NCBI RefSeq assembly: GCF_013407855.1
Contig: NZ_JACBZH010000001.1
Location: 4,960,001 to 5,024,000, forward strand
Reading direction: 5' to 3'
DNA: 64,000 nucleotides
Source of the DNA: Actinopolymorpha rutila
GTDB lineage: Bacteria > Actinomycetota > Actinomycetes > Propionibacteriales > Actinopolymorphaceae
The position numbers were made by a program, and so were the translations under genes. Positions 1 to 9,279 of the stretch are shown here, in pieces. Under the pieces are notes generated by a model. That model was not told where the DNA came from and did no database searches. It saw only the letters and a program-made list of their open reading frames with translations. Every line of letters begins with the position of its first letter. Position 1 is the stretch's first letter.

Positions 1-711
1 GAGGAGATCCACGCGAACGACGCAGACCAGGGCATCGGCAGCGTCTCGAACAGGCTGAACTGGCTGCGTGCGGGCGTCCTCGGAGCCAACGACGGGATCG
101 TCTCCGTCGCCGGCATCGTCGTGGGCGTCGCCGCCGCCACCGCCGAGGTGTCGGCGATCCTGGTGGCCGGCATCGCCGGTCTGCTGGCCGGGGCCTTCTC
201 CATGGCGGCGGGCGAGTACGTCTCGGTGAGCACTCAGCGTGACACCGAGAAGGCGCTGCTGGACAAGGAGCGCTGGGAGCTCGCCAACATGCCCGACCAG
301 GAGCTGGACGAGCTGGCGAGGATGTGGGAGGCCAAGGGCATCTCACCGGACCTGGCCCGCAAGATCGCCGAGGAGCTCACCGAGCGGGACGCGCTCCGGG
401 CGCACGCCGAGATCGAGTTCGGGATCGACCCCCACGACCTCACCAGCCCCTGGCACGCCGCCCTCGCGTCGTTCGTCGCGTTCACCGTCGGCGCCCTGCT
501 GCCGATGGCGGCGATCATCCTTCCCCCGACCAGCCTGCGGGTGCCGGTCACGTTCGGCGCCGTCGTGATCGCCCTGGTGATCACCGGCACCGTGAGCGCC
601 CGCCTCGGCGGCGCCGATGCCCGCCGCGCCGCCATCCGCACCGTCGTCGGAGGTGCGCTGGCGATGGTGGTGACCTACGTCGTCGGTCACCTGGTGGGCG
701 TCGGCGTCTGA
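1..711 (+). CDS. VIT1/CCC1 family membrane transporter (5' truncated by window edge)
   Basis: Reading frame 1 is open from the first base to TGA at 709-711, giving 236 visible residues with no start inside the window. The protein has the GANDGIVS motif and a first block of hydrophobic helices (visible residues about 23-60). A charged, helical middle region (about 70-145) follows, and then further membrane helices at the C-terminus. This layout is that of the VIT1/CCC1 family, which moves Fe2+ or Mn2+ out of the cytosol; bacterial members probably protect against metal excess. An in-frame GTG at 121 would cut into the first helix, so the true start is upstream of the window. Substrate is inferred from family only. 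Confidence 0.85.
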   Translation, partial: EEIHANDADQGIGSVSNRLNWLRAGVLGANDGIVSVAGIVVGVAAATAEVSAILVAGIAGLLAGAFSMAAGEYVSVSTQRDTEKALLDKERWELANMPDQELDELARMWEAKGISPDLARKIAEELTERDALRAHAEIEFGIDPHDLTSPWHAALASFVAFTVGALLPMAAIILPPTSLRVPVTFGAVVIALVITGTVSARLGGADARRAAIRTVVGGALAMVVTYVVGHLVGVGV

Positions 712-721
712 CGCCGCACGG

Positions 722-760
722 GCGGCCGGCCTACCGCGGGGTCCGCGGGCTGCCGGCCGC
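722..760. terminator. Hairpin between convergent genes, possible bidirectional terminator
   Basis: A 9-bp inverted repeat (722-730 GCGGCCGGC with 752-760) encloses a smaller GC-rich palindrome. It lies between the converging transporter gene and glmS. There is no T-tract on either side, so termination is inferred from position and stem only. Confidence 0.4.
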
Positions 761-766
761 GGAGGA

Positions 767-2620
767 TTACTCCACCGTCACCGACTTCGCGAGGTTGCGC
801 GGCTGGTCGACGTCGTTGCCCCGCGCCATCGCGAGCTCGCAGGCGAAGATCTGCAGCGGGACCGTCGCGACCAGCGGCTGCAGCAGGGTGGGCACCCGCG
901 GCAGCCTGATCAGCGTGTCCGCCCACGGGACGACGGACTCGTCGCCCTCCTCGGCGAGCACGATCGTGCGCGCGCCGCGGGCCCGGATCTCCTGCACGTT
1001 GCTGACGATCTTGTCGTGCAGGACGTCGCGGCCGCGCGGAGGTACGACCACCACGACCGGCAGCCCCTCCTCGATCAGCGCGATCGGCCCGTGCTTCAGC
1101 TCGCCCGCCGCGAACGCCTCCGCGTGCATGTAGGCGAGCTCCTTCAGCTTGAGCGCACCCTCCAGCGCCACCGGGTAGCCGACGTGGCGCCCGATGAACA
1201 GCACCGACTTCGCCGTGGCGAGCTCACGGGCCAGCGCCCGGATGTCGGACATCGTCCCGAGCACGGCACGCACGGCCGCGGGCATCCGGTCGAGCTGGTC
1301 GACCTCGGCGGCCACCTCGTCCCCGAACTTCGACTCGCGGACCTGCGCGAGGTACAGGCCGATGAGGTAGCAGGCCACCACCTGGGTGAGGAACGTCTTG
1401 GTCGCCGCCACCCCGACCTCGGGGCCGGCGTGGGTGTAGAGCACCGCGTCGGACTCGCGCGGGATCGTGGAGCCGTTCGTGTTGCAGATCGCGAGCACCC
1501 GGGCCCGCTGCTCGCGGGCGTGCCGCAGCGCCATCAGGGTGTCCATCGTCTCCCCGGACTGCGAGATCGCGATCACCAGCGTCGCCCGGTCGAGGATCGG
1601 GTCGCGATAGCGGAACTCGCTGGACAGCTCCACCTCGCACGGGATGCGGGTCCAGTGCTCGATGGCGTACTTCGCGGTGAGGCCGGCGTAGAACGCCGAA
1701 CCGCAGGCGATGATGACGATCTTGTCGATCTCACGCAGCTCGTCGTGGGACAGCCGCATCTCGTCCAGCCGGAGCCGGCCCTCCGGCGTGAGCCGGCCGA
1801 GCAGGGTGTCGGCGACCGCCTTGGGCTGCTCGGCGATCTCCTTCAGCATGAAGTAGTCGTGGCCGCCCTTCTCGGCGGCGGAGATGTCCCAGTCGACGTG
1901 GTAGTCGCGGGTCGGGGCCGGCTGGCCGGCGAAGTCGGTGACGGTCACCGAGTCGGCGGAGATCGTCACCACCTGGTCCTGGCCCAGCTCGACCGCGTTG
2001 CGGGTGTGCTCGATGAACGCCGCCACGTCGGAGGCGAGGAAGTTCTCCCCCTCGCCGCGGCCCACGACCAGCGGGGAGTTGCGGCGGGCGCCGACCACGA
2101 CGTCCGGCGCGTCCGCGTGCACCGCGACCAGCGTGAACGCGCCCTCCAGCCGGCGGCACACGTGCCGCATCGCCTCGGCGAGGTCGTGACCGCTGGGCTC
2201 CCAGGCGTCCTCCAGCAGGTGGGCGACCGCCTCGGTGTCGGTCTGGGAGGTCAGCTGGTGACCCTTCGCCTCGAGCTCGGCACGCAGCGCCGCGAAGTTC
2301 TCGATGATGCCGTTGTGGACCACCGCCAGCCGGCCCGCGCAGTCGATGTGCGGGTGGGCGTTGGGGTCGGTCGGCGCCCCGTGGGTGGCCCAGCGGGTGT
2401 GGCCCATCGCCGTACCGCTGGCCGGCAGGGGGTCCTCGCTGAGCGCCGCCTGGAGGTTGGCGAGCTTGCCGGCCCGCTTGCGGACCCGCACCCCGCCGCG
2501 GTCGGCGACTGCGACCCCGGCCGAGTCGTACCCGCGGTACTCCAGCCGCCGCAGGCCCTCGACCACGACGTCGACACCCTTGGTCGAACCCGAACCTACG
2601 TACCCGACGATTCCGCACAT
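767..2620 (-). CDS. glmS: Glutamine--fructose-6-phosphate aminotransferase (isomerizing)
   Basis: 617 residues, normal length for GlmS. It starts MCGIVGYVG, so after Met removal Cys is the N-terminal nucleophile of the class II glutaminase domain (about 2-220). Two SIS sugar-isomerase domains follow (about 290-430 and 460-600), and the protein ends in the conserved KSVTVE tail. It makes glucosamine-6-phosphate from fructose-6-phosphate and glutamine, the first step to UDP-GlcNAc and peptidoglycan. glmM, the next enzyme, lies about 2.5 kb away on the same strand. No strong Shine-Dalgarno precedes the ATG; a TACCCT hexamer (2629-2634) ends 8 nt upstream, so the transcript could be nearly leaderless. 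It is divergent from coaA. Confidence 0.97.
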   Translation of the reverse strand: MCGIVGYVGSGSTKGVDVVVEGLRRLEYRGYDSAGVAVADRGGVRVRKRAGKLANLQAALSEDPLPASGTAMGHTRWATHGAPTDPNAHPHIDCAGRLAVVHNGIIENFAALRAELEAKGHQLTSQTDTEAVAHLLEDAWEPSGHDLAEAMRHVCRRLEGAFTLVAVHADAPDVVVGARRNSPLVVGRGEGENFLASDVAAFIEHTRNAVELGQDQVVTISADSVTVTDFAGQPAPTRDYHVDWDISAAEKGGHDYFMLKEIAEQPKAVADTLLGRLTPEGRLRLDEMRLSHDELREIDKIVIIACGSAFYAGLTAKYAIEHWTRIPCEVELSSEFRYRDPILDRATLVIAISQSGETMDTLMALRHAREQRARVLAICNTNGSTIPRESDAVLYTHAGPEVGVAATKTFLTQVVACYLIGLYLAQVRESKFGDEVAAEVDQLDRMPAAVRAVLGTMSDIRALARELATAKSVLFIGRHVGYPVALEGALKLKELAYMHAEAFAAGELKHGPIALIEEGLPVVVVVPPRGRDVLHDKIVSNVQEIRARGARTIVLAEEGDESVVPWADTLIRLPRVPTLLQPLVATVPLQIFACELAMARGNDVDQPRNLAKSVTVE

Positions 2621-2694
2621 GGAAGCTCAGGGTAGCCACCACCGGTGAACGCCGGGCGACCATCGGGCAAGAGGAGGGCTTCCGAGTACCGCCT

Positions 2695-3792
2695 GTGACC
2701 GGCCCGAACGACCGTCAGGGAAGAATCAGGCACATGCAGCGCATCCGGGAGGCCCGACTCGTGAACGGCACGACCACGCCGTACGTCGAACTCGACCGGG
2801 CCGCCTGGTCCCGGCTGGCCGCCTCCACCCCACTCCCCCTCACCGCCGAGGAGGTGGAGCGCCTGCGTGGCCTGGCCGACGAGATCGACCTGGCCGAGGT
2901 CCGCGAGGTCTACCTCCCGCTCACCCGGCTGCTCAACCTCTACGTCCGGGCCACCGGCGCGCTGCACCAGGCCACCCAGACGTTCCTGACCAGCGAGCCA
3001 CCACATCCGGGCGAGCCCGCCGCAACCGGCACGAACGGCGGGACCGGGGCGAACAGCACGAACGGCGGAGCCGGTGCCGACCCGACGGCCGGACGGACGC
3101 CGTTCGTCATCGGCATCGCCGGCTCGGTCGCCGTGGGCAAGAGCACGGTGGCGCGGCTGCTGCGCGAGCTCCTCGCCCGCTGGCCGGACCACCCGCGGGT
3201 GTCGCTGGTCACCACCGACGGCTTCCTGCTCCCCAACGCCGAACTGGAACGCCGGGGCCTGCTGCAGCGCAAGGGCTTTCCGGAGTCGTACGACCAGCGG
3301 GCACTGCTGCGGTTCGTGGTGGCGGTGAAGTCCGGCGTGCCGGTCGTCACCGCACCGGTCTACTCCCACCTGAAGTACGACATCCTCCCGGACGAACGCC
3401 TCGAGGTGCGCGCACCGGACATCCTGCTCATCGAGGGCCTGAACGTCCTGCAGCCGGCGCGAGCGCACGAGGACGGCCGGCGCGGCCTCGCGGTCAGCGA
3501 CTTCTTCGACTTCTCGATCTACCTCGACGCCTCACCGGTCGACGTACGGGAGTGGTACGTCAAACGGTTCCTGGCCCTGCGGGAGACCGCGTTCCGGGAC
3601 CAGGAGTCCTACTTCCGCCGGTACGCCGACCTCAGCCACGCCGAGGCGGTCGAACGCGCCTGCCGGCTGTGGGACAGCATCAACGGCCCGAACCTCGAAC
3701 GCAACGTCCAGCCCACCAGGGGCCGGGCCCGGCTGGTGCTGCACAAGGGCTCCGACCACTCGGTGACCCGGGTGCGGCTCCGCAAGATCTGA
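2695..3792 (+). CDS. coaA: Type I pantothenate kinase
   Basis: Up to 365 residues. The P-loop GSVAVGKST lies in the middle of the protein, followed by TTDGFLLPN, KGFPESYD, the substrate-site sequence APVYSHLKYDI and IEGLNVLQ, all typical of CoaA (PanK-I). It phosphorylates pantothenate with ATP, the committed step of CoA synthesis, and is normally feedback-inhibited by CoA. A Gly/Thr/Asn-rich low-complexity insert sits just before the kinase core. The start is uncertain: GTG 2695 (given), ATG 2734 and GTG 2761 are all in frame, and GTG 2761 has the best ribosome site (GGGAGG, 8-nt spacing). The shorter product would still contain the whole family domain. Confidence 0.95.
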   Translation: MTGPNDRQGRIRHMQRIREARLVNGTTTPYVELDRAAWSRLAASTPLPLTAEEVERLRGLADEIDLAEVREVYLPLTRLLNLYVRATGALHQATQTFLTSEPPHPGEPAATGTNGGTGANSTNGGAGADPTAGRTPFVIGIAGSVAVGKSTVARLLRELLARWPDHPRVSLVTTDGFLLPNAELERRGLLQRKGFPESYDQRALLRFVVAVKSGVPVVTAPVYSHLKYDILPDERLEVRAPDILLIEGLNVLQPARAHEDGRRGLAVSDFFDFSIYLDASPVDVREWYVKRFLALRETAFRDQESYFRRYADLSHAEAVERACRLWDSINGPNLERNVQPTRGRARLVLHKGSDHSVTRVRLRKI

Positions 3793-3830
3793 GGGCGCCG
3801 GGCCGGACCTCGAGGCCCGCAGGACAGACC

Positions 3831-4928
3831 CTAGAGGTCGCGCTGCCACTCCTGGCAGGCGTCCATGATCCGGTAGCCGAGCTCGACGTTCACCGCCACC
3901 ATCGGGCCGTTCTGGACGGCGTTCCAGGTGTCGATGCGGGCTACCTCCGGGTGCGCCTCCGACAGAGCCTGGGTGTTCGCGACCTTCAGGGCCAGGCCGA
4001 GCCGGTGACCGCAGTGCGCGGCGTGCACCAGGGTGTCCCACTGGTAGGCCCGGCCCGGCTCGTGCCGGGGTACGGCGAGCTGGGTGTGGCCGGCGAGCGA
4101 GCCGTCCGGCGCGACGGCGACGGTGGTGAACAGGGTCCGGCCCTGTGCCGCCGCGCGGTCCTCCGTCTCCCGCAGCCGGGCGACGTCCCAGACCTCCTGC
4201 TCGTAGTCGACGTCTCCCAGCGGCGCGTCGACCGAGAGCCGGCCCTTCAGCTCGGCGTACTGCTCGGCGTACTCCGCGGGACACGCGCCCGACCAGGACA
4301 CCAGGCGGTAGTCCGAGGCGCGCTGGACGGCCTTCCCGGCGAGCGTGCGCAGGTGCACCGGCTCGACCGGCAGCCGGAGCTGGCGGCGCAACTCGGTGTT
4401 GCGCAGCGTGAAGCCGACCTTCTCGGCGAACCTGGCTCCGGGCCACTCCTCCCGCGGTGTCCCGTCGGGGACGTTGACCTCGGTCATCAGGCTGGTGCGT
4501 CCCTCGGCGCGCGCTCGCTCGACCACGTGGGCGTACAACGCGCTCCCCACGCCACGCCCACGATGCGCGGGCGGGACCCCGAGTTCGAAGACCACCAGTC
4601 GGGGGTTCTCCCGCAGCGGGAACAGCAGCTCCGCCGCCCCGACCACCGCTCCGCTGCCGTCCACGGCGACGAACGGCTCCCTGCGCATGCTGGAGTCCGG
4701 CGTGCGGTAGGTGGCCAGCACCTCCGGGAGGGTCCACGCGGGCGGGTCCTGCAGGCCTGCCATCAGACCGGCATGAGTCACCGCGTGCCAGCGTCCCAGC
4801 GCGGCGTCGTCGGCGACGTCGACGGTGGAGATCGTCACCGACGCGGCATCACGCGCCTCGGCACCGTTGCCCGGCCGCGGCGAGGCGGCCGGGTTCCTCT
4901 GCTGCTGGACGTCGTTGTCTTCGCGCAC
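3831..4928 (-). CDS. Tandem GNAT-family N-acetyltransferase
   Basis: 365 residues with two GNAT-like halves. The first (about 30-180) has a good acetyl-CoA pyrophosphate loop, HRGRGVGSALYAHV. The second (about 195-360) has a weaker loop around HCGHRLGLALK and ends in the ELGYRIMD core typical of GNAT folds. Double-GNAT proteins in actinomycetes include mycothiol synthase, but the flanking sequence does not let me assign that role. The acceptor substrate is unknown. GTG start at 4928. It converges on coaA and lies downstream of glmM on the same strand, with a 162-bp gap (4929-5090) in which I see nothing else. Confidence 0.85.
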   Translation of the reverse strand: MREDNDVQQQRNPAASPRPGNGAEARDAASVTISTVDVADDAALGRWHAVTHAGLMAGLQDPPAWTLPEVLATYRTPDSSMRREPFVAVDGSGAVVGAAELLFPLRENPRLVVFELGVPPAHRGRGVGSALYAHVVERARAEGRTSLMTEVNVPDGTPREEWPGARFAEKVGFTLRNTELRRQLRLPVEPVHLRTLAGKAVQRASDYRLVSWSGACPAEYAEQYAELKGRLSVDAPLGDVDYEQEVWDVARLRETEDRAAAQGRTLFTTVAVAPDGSLAGHTQLAVPRHEPGRAYQWDTLVHAAHCGHRLGLALKVANTQALSEAHPEVARIDTWNAVQNGPMVAVNVELGYRIMDACQEWQRDL

Positions 4929-5090
4929 GCGGGGAGCCTGCCACGCCTACTCCCGGCCCGCAAAGCCGTTTTCCGGCGCGTCGCAGGTCGGCGTACTCGG
5001 GCGCCGTGGTCCTCGCCGCCAAGCTGCGTGTCGCGCCGTCCTTCTCCAGTCGTACGCAGGCATGTCCGAGCTTGGTGAGCCGCGGCGGGC

Positions 5091-6437
5091 CTACAGAGCC
5101 AGCGCGCGCTGCACGGTCCGGGCGAGCTGGTCGGCGACCTGCTGGGCGTGTTCGAACGTCGGCGCCTCGACCATCACCCGCACCACGGGTTCGGTGCCCG
5201 AGGGCCGGAGTACGACCCGGCCGGTCTCCCCCAGCTCGGCGGTCGCCGCGGTCACCGCGGCGGCCACGTCGGGGTCGGCGTCGGCCCGGGTCCGGTCGAC
5301 GTCGCGGACGTTGATCATGACCTGTGGAAGCCTCGTCATGACCCCGGCCAGCTCGTCCAGCGGCCGGCCGGTGGACGCCATTCGCGCCAGCACGTGCGCC
5401 GCGGCCAGCACCCCGTCGCCGGTGGTCGCGTGGTCGAGCAGGACGACGTGCCCGGACTGTTCGCCGCCGAGGTTGAACTTGCCGGTCTTCATGGCTTCCA
5501 GGACGTACCGGTCGCCGACCTTGGTCTGCTCCACCGCGATGCCCTCACGCTGCATCGCCAGGGAGAATCCGAGGTTGCTCAACACGGTGGCGACCACGGT
5601 GTCGGAGGCGAGCCGGCCCGCCTCGCGCAGGCTGAGGGCGAGGATCGCCAGGATCTGGTCGCCGTCGACGACCTGGCCGAACCTGTCGACGGCGAGGCAC
5701 CGGTCGGCGTCACCGTCGTGGGCGATGCCGACGTCGGCTCCGTGCTCGGCGACCGCGGCGATAAGCGACTCGAGGTGGGTGGAACCGCAACCCTCGTTGA
5801 TGTTCAGGCCGTCGGGTTCGGCGTGGATGGGGATCACCGTCGCGCCGAGCCGGCCCAGCGTCTCCGGAGCGGTGCGGTAGGCGGCGCCGTTGGCGCAGTC
5901 GACCACCACGCGGATCCCGTCGAGCCGGTTGGGCACCGATCGCACCAGGTGGGCGACGTAGGCGTCGAACCCGTCCCGGTCGTCGGTGACCCGGCCCACG
6001 CCCGCTCCGGTGGGCCGCTGCCACGGCTCCCGCAGGCGGGCCTCGATCAGATCCTCCAGAGCGTCGTCGAGCTTGTGCCCGCCCCGGGAGAAGAACTTCA
6101 CGCCGTTGTCCGGCATCGGATTGTGCGATGCGGACAGCATCACGCCGACGTCGACGCCCATGGCGTCGGTCAGGTGTGCGACCGCGGGCGTGGGAATGAC
6201 GCCAAGCCGAATGACGTCGATGCCCGCGCCCGCCAGGCCCGCCACGACCGCGGCCTCCAGGAACTCCCCGGAGGCACGCGTGTCACGGCCGACCACTGCC
6301 CGAGGCCGGTGTCCCTCGAACGCACCGACCTCGCCGAGCACGTGTGCCGCGGCGACCGACAGGTCGAGAGCGAGTTCGGCGGTGAGCTCGCCGTTGGCGA
6401 GCCCCCGCACTCCGTCGGTGCCGAACAGTCGGCCCAC
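5091..6437 (-). CDS. glmM: Phosphoglucosamine mutase
   Basis: 448 residues, normal length. It starts MGRLFGTDGVRG. The catalytic phosphoserine is Ser104 in SASHNP, and the Mg2+ loop DGDADR and a C-terminal phosphate-binding RPSGTEP are present. It converts glucosamine-6-phosphate to glucosamine-1-phosphate for UDP-GlcNAc synthesis. The GTG start is only 9 nt after the rpsI stop, so it is probably cotranscribed with rplM-rpsI, an arrangement common in actinomycetes. Confidence 0.97.
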   Translation of the reverse strand: MGRLFGTDGVRGLANGELTAELALDLSVAAAHVLGEVGAFEGHRPRAVVGRDTRASGEFLEAAVVAGLAGAGIDVIRLGVIPTPAVAHLTDAMGVDVGVMLSASHNPMPDNGVKFFSRGGHKLDDALEDLIEARLREPWQRPTGAGVGRVTDDRDGFDAYVAHLVRSVPNRLDGIRVVVDCANGAAYRTAPETLGRLGATVIPIHAEPDGLNINEGCGSTHLESLIAAVAEHGADVGIAHDGDADRCLAVDRFGQVVDGDQILAILALSLREAGRLASDTVVATVLSNLGFSLAMQREGIAVEQTKVGDRYVLEAMKTGKFNLGGEQSGHVVLLDHATTGDGVLAAAHVLARMASTGRPLDELAGVMTRLPQVMINVRDVDRTRADADPDVAAAVTAATAELGETGRVVLRPSGTEPVVRVMVEAPTFEHAQQVADQLARTVQRALAL

Positions 6438-6446
6438 GGTGAGGAC

Positions 6447-6977
6447 CTACCGCTTGGAGTACTGGGGAGCCTTGCGGGCCTTCTTCAGCCCGGCCTTGCG
6501 GCGCTCCTTGGCCCGCGGGTCACGCGTCAGCATGCCGGCCCGCTTCAGCGGCGGACGGTTGGCCTCGGCGTCGACCTCGTTCAGTGCCCGGGAGATGCCG
6601 AGCCGCAGCGCGCCGGCCTGGCCGGTGACACCGCCGCCGTCGAGGTTGGCGATCACGTCGTACTGACCGTCCAGGTCGAGCAGGACGAACGGCTCGTTGA
6701 CGTGCTGCTGGTGGACCTTGTTGGGGAAGTACTGGTCCAGCGTCTTCCCGTTGATCCGCCACTGGCCACTGCCGGGGAAGACCCGCACCCGCGCCACGGC
6801 TTCCTTGCGACGACCGGTCGCGGCGGCCGGGCCGATCGCGGCCGGCCGGGGAGCTGCCGAAGCGGCCTCGGGAGCGCTCTCGGAGCTGTAGGCGACGGTC
6901 GCGTCGCCCTCGGTCTGGCCGGCGGCGCCCTCGACGGTCGCGCCCTCGGCCTCGACAGTGGTGGTGGACTCAGCCAC
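6447..6977 (-). CDS. rpsI: 30S ribosomal protein S9
   Basis: 176 residues from GTG 6977, chosen because GTGAGGA lies just upstream and because longer readings would run into rplM. The S9 core begins near residue 48 (TGRRKEAVARVR) and ends in the invariant QYSKR tail that reaches the P-site tRNA. About 45 acidic, Ala/Glu-rich N-terminal residues precede the core. Similar acidic N-terminal tails occur on S9 of many actinomycetes; their role is unknown to me. Second gene of the rplM-rpsI-glmM unit. Confidence 0.95.
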   Translation of the reverse strand: MAESTTTVEAEGATVEGAAGQTEGDATVAYSSESAPEAASAAPRPAAIGPAAATGRRKEAVARVRVFPGSGQWRINGKTLDQYFPNKVHQQHVNEPFVLLDLDGQYDVIANLDGGGVTGQAGALRLGISRALNEVDAEANRPPLKRAGMLTRDPRAKERRKAGLKKARKAPQYSKR

Positions 6978-7003
6978 GGGATTCCTCACTTCGGCGCAGT
7001 CGG

Positions 7004-7447
7004 TTACTGCGAAATCTGGGTGATGGTGTAGGTCTGCGGCTGCTGGGCCTGGTGCGGGTGGTTGGGGCCCGCGTAGACCTTCAGCTTCTTCAGCAGCTTC
7101 CGGCTCAGGCGGTTCTTGGGAAGCATTCCCCACACTGCCCGCTCGATCGCCTTACGGGGGTCCTTCTCCAGCAGCTCGCCGTAAGGAACCGCGGAGAGCC
7201 CGCCCGGGTAACCGGAGTGCCGGTAGGCGAACTTGGTCTCGCGCTTGTTGCCGGACAGCGCGACCTTCTCGGCGTTGACGATGACGACGAAGTCGCCGGT
7301 GTCGACGTGCGGCGCATAGGTCGGCTTGTGCTTGCCGCGCAACAGCGTCGCCGCCTGGCTCGCGAGCCGACCGAGGACGACGTCGGAGGCGTCGATGACG
7401 TGCCACTCGCGTGGGACGTCGCCGGGCTTGGGGCTGTAGGTGCGCAC
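7004..7447 (-). CDS. rplM: 50S ribosomal protein L13
   Basis: 147 residues, normal length, starting at GTG 7447 with the L13 core WHVIDASDVVLGRLAS. L13 is an early-assembly protein that binds 23S rRNA domain II. It heads the rplM-rpsI-glmM unit; a good sigma-70-type promoter lies about 120 bp upstream. Confidence 0.97.
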   Translation of the reverse strand: MRTYSPKPGDVPREWHVIDASDVVLGRLASQAATLLRGKHKPTYAPHVDTGDFVVIVNAEKVALSGNKRETKFAYRHSGYPGGLSAVPYGELLEKDPRKAIERAVWGMLPKNRLSRKLLKKLKVYAGPNHPHQAQQPQTYTITQISQ

Positions 7448-7577
7448 AGTCGTCGACCTTCGCTGATCGTCGGGGTAAGCCGTGACATGGCGACACGGCT
7501 GGTCTTGGTGTCGAACTTCTCCGGAACAGGAGAGTGCGCTCGCACATGGCAGCAGCCAGCAGGCGCAACGACCGCCC

Positions 7578-7607
7578 AGAATACTCGGGGCTCGGCGGAC
7601 TGGTCAA
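7578..7607 (-). promoter_or_regulatory. Promoter of rplM-rpsI
   Basis: On the minus strand TTGACC (7602-7607) and TATTCT (7578-7583) are separated by 18 bp, a near-consensus housekeeping sigma promoter. Transcription would start near 7571, leaving a leader of about 124 nt. The 323-bp space between rplM and the next plus-strand gene otherwise holds only that gene's own promoter. Confidence 0.7.
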
Positions 7608-7733
7608 AATGGGTCCGCTTCTGCCCCGGGGTGGGCGCAGAGATCGCCCCCGGCCACCGTCCAGGCTCGGTTCCGACGAGCAGGATACCCCGCTTCGTCC
7701 GGATCCGTGTGACACTCGAGCACGCACGAACAG

Positions 7734-7764
7734 TTGCCGTCCGCACACCCTCGGCAACTAGGCT
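7734..7764 (+). promoter_or_regulatory. Putative promoter giving a leaderless mRNA
   Basis: TTGCCG (7734-7739) and TAGGCT (7759-7764) are 19 bp apart. The GTG start at 7771 lies 6 bp after the -10 box, exactly where transcription should begin, and no Shine-Dalgarno is present. This is the usual layout of leaderless actinobacterial genes. Confidence 0.5.
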
Positions 7765-7770
7765 GGTGGG

Positions 7771-9279
7771 GTGCTCGCCGCTCGACGTCGCCACGTCCGG
7801 GCGACCGGCGCGGTCGCCGGTGCGGTCATCTTCGGGGTCGTACCGGCCGTGCTGGTCTCCGCCTGCGCGGTGCTGCCGGTGGCGGCCCCCTCCCCCACGC
7901 CGTCGCCGACCCCCGTCGTGCTCAACGGTCCGAAGCCGACAAGCTTCGCGTTCCTGCGCGCACCACGGAACGCGGTCCGGGGTGACAGCCTGATCGCCTC
8001 CCAGCGGACACTCGTCACCCATCTGGACATCCCGTGGGGTGTCGCGTTCCTGCCCGACGGAAGCGCCCTGGTCACCGAGCGCGCCAAGCGCCGCATCCTG
8101 CGGGTCGGGCCGCGGCGCACCGCGAGCGGCGAGCTGACCGTCACTCCCCTGACCTCCGTCGAGGGCGTGTACTCCAACAACGAGGGCGGGCTGCTCGGCA
8201 TCGCGGCGTCCCCCCGCTTCGCCCGCGACAGGACCGTGTTCATCTACTACACGACGAAGGTGGACAACCGGATCGCCCGGCTGCGCCTCGTCGGGCCCAG
8301 GCCCAGGCCGGAGGCGATCGTCACCGGGATCCCGCTGGCCGGCGTCCACAACGGCGGCCGGCTGGCGTTCGGCCCGGACGGATATCTGTACGCCAGTACC
8401 GGCGACGCCTCCCGCGCGGGCGCGTCCCAGGACGTTCGCAACCTCGGCGGGAAGATCCTGCGGATGACCACCGACGGCAGGCCCCCGCCGGGCAACCCGT
8501 TCCCCGGCTCCCTGGTCTGGTCGTACGGTCACCGCAACCCCGAGGGGATGGCCTGGGACGCGAGCGGCCGGATGTACGTCGCGGAGATCGGCGAGGCGAT
8601 GTGGGACGAGCTCAACCTCGTCCAGCCGGGCCGCAACTACGGCTGGCCCAAGGTGCAGGGCATGGGCCGGATGGCGGGGATGACCAACCCGATCGCCGTG
8701 TGGCGCCCCGAGGTCGGCGTGACCGACGGCATCGCCATCATCGGGCACGCCGCGCTCATCACCTGCCTGCGCGGGCAGCGGATCTATCTCGTGGACCTCG
8801 GCCGGCCGATCGACTTCGCCAGCACCCGGATCGTCGGCGCGGGCACGGGCGAGGCGAGCATCCGGTGGCGACCGGCCGCCGGTGTGCTGGGCCGGCCGCT
8901 GGCGGCACTGGTCGGGAAGTACGGCCGGCTGCGGGCGGCGATCGTCGCACCGGACGGCAGCGTGTGGCTCACCACGTCCAACCGGGACGGACGCAACCAG
9001 CCGGTGGCCGAGGACGATCGGATCATCCGGCTCACCCTGCGCCCGGCCGCGATGCCGGGTACGACCGGCGGCTCCGGTGCCACGGCAGGTCCGGTGCCCG
9101 GCGAGCCCGGGACCGCCCTTCCCACGCAGCCCGGTGCGACGCCCGGGTCGACGGCCGGACCGACCGCAGGACCGACTTCGCGCGCGCCCGGTCGAACGCG
9201 CGGTCCGCTGCCCAGCCCGATGCCCAGTCCGATGCCCAGTCCGATGCTGAGTCCGGCGCCGAGCCCGCGGGTCCGCTGA
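7771..9279 (+). CDS. Lipoprotein, PQQ-dependent sugar (sorbosone/glucose) dehydrogenase family
   Basis: 502 residues. A signal peptide ends in a lipobox (VSAC, Cys32), so it should be a lipid-anchored extracytoplasmic protein. Residues about 85-430 form a beta-propeller with family signatures IPWGVAFLPDG, GLLGIAASP, HNGGRLAFGPDGYLY, GDAS and WSYGHRNPEGMAW. The family oxidises sugars or sugar alcohols with PQQ; whether this protein binds PQQ and which sugar it uses cannot be told. A Pro/Ser/Met/Thr-rich tail (about 435-502) contains 12-bp repeats. It stands alone between divergent rplM and a small unknown gene. Confidence 0.88.
   Translation: MLAARRRHVRATGAVAGAVIFGVVPAVLVSACAVLPVAAPSPTPSPTPVVLNGPKPTSFAFLRAPRNAVRGDSLIASQRTLVTHLDIPWGVAFLPDGSALVTERAKRRILRVGPRRTASGELTVTPLTSVEGVYSNNEGGLLGIAASPRFARDRTVFIYYTTKVDNRIARLRLVGPRPRPEAIVTGIPLAGVHNGGRLAFGPDGYLYASTGDASRAGASQDVRNLGGKILRMTTDGRPPPGNPFPGSLVWSYGHRNPEGMAWDASGRMYVAEIGEAMWDELNLVQPGRNYGWPKVQGMGRMAGMTNPIAVWRPEVGVTDGIAIIGHAALITCLRGQRIYLVDLGRPIDFASTRIVGAGTGEASIRWRPAAGVLGRPLAALVGKYGRLRAAIVAPDGSVWLTTSNRDGRNQPVAEDDRIIRLTLRPAAMPGTTGGSGATAGPVPGEPGTALPTQPGATPGSTAGPTAGPTSRAPGRTRGPLPSPMPSPMPSPMLSPAPSPRVR
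9211..9267 (+). repeat. 12-bp coding tandem repeat in the dehydrogenase tail
   Basis: About five units of a 12-bp repeat (type CCCAGTCCGATG) encode Pro-Ser-Pro-Met repeats at the C-terminus of the preceding lipoprotein. It is probably a flexible, low-complexity tail that can change length by slippage. Confidence 0.75.

Noticed and set aside
6978..7133. Longer N-terminus for S9
   Set aside because: It would overlap rplM by about 130 bp; a good ribosome site precedes GTG 6977.
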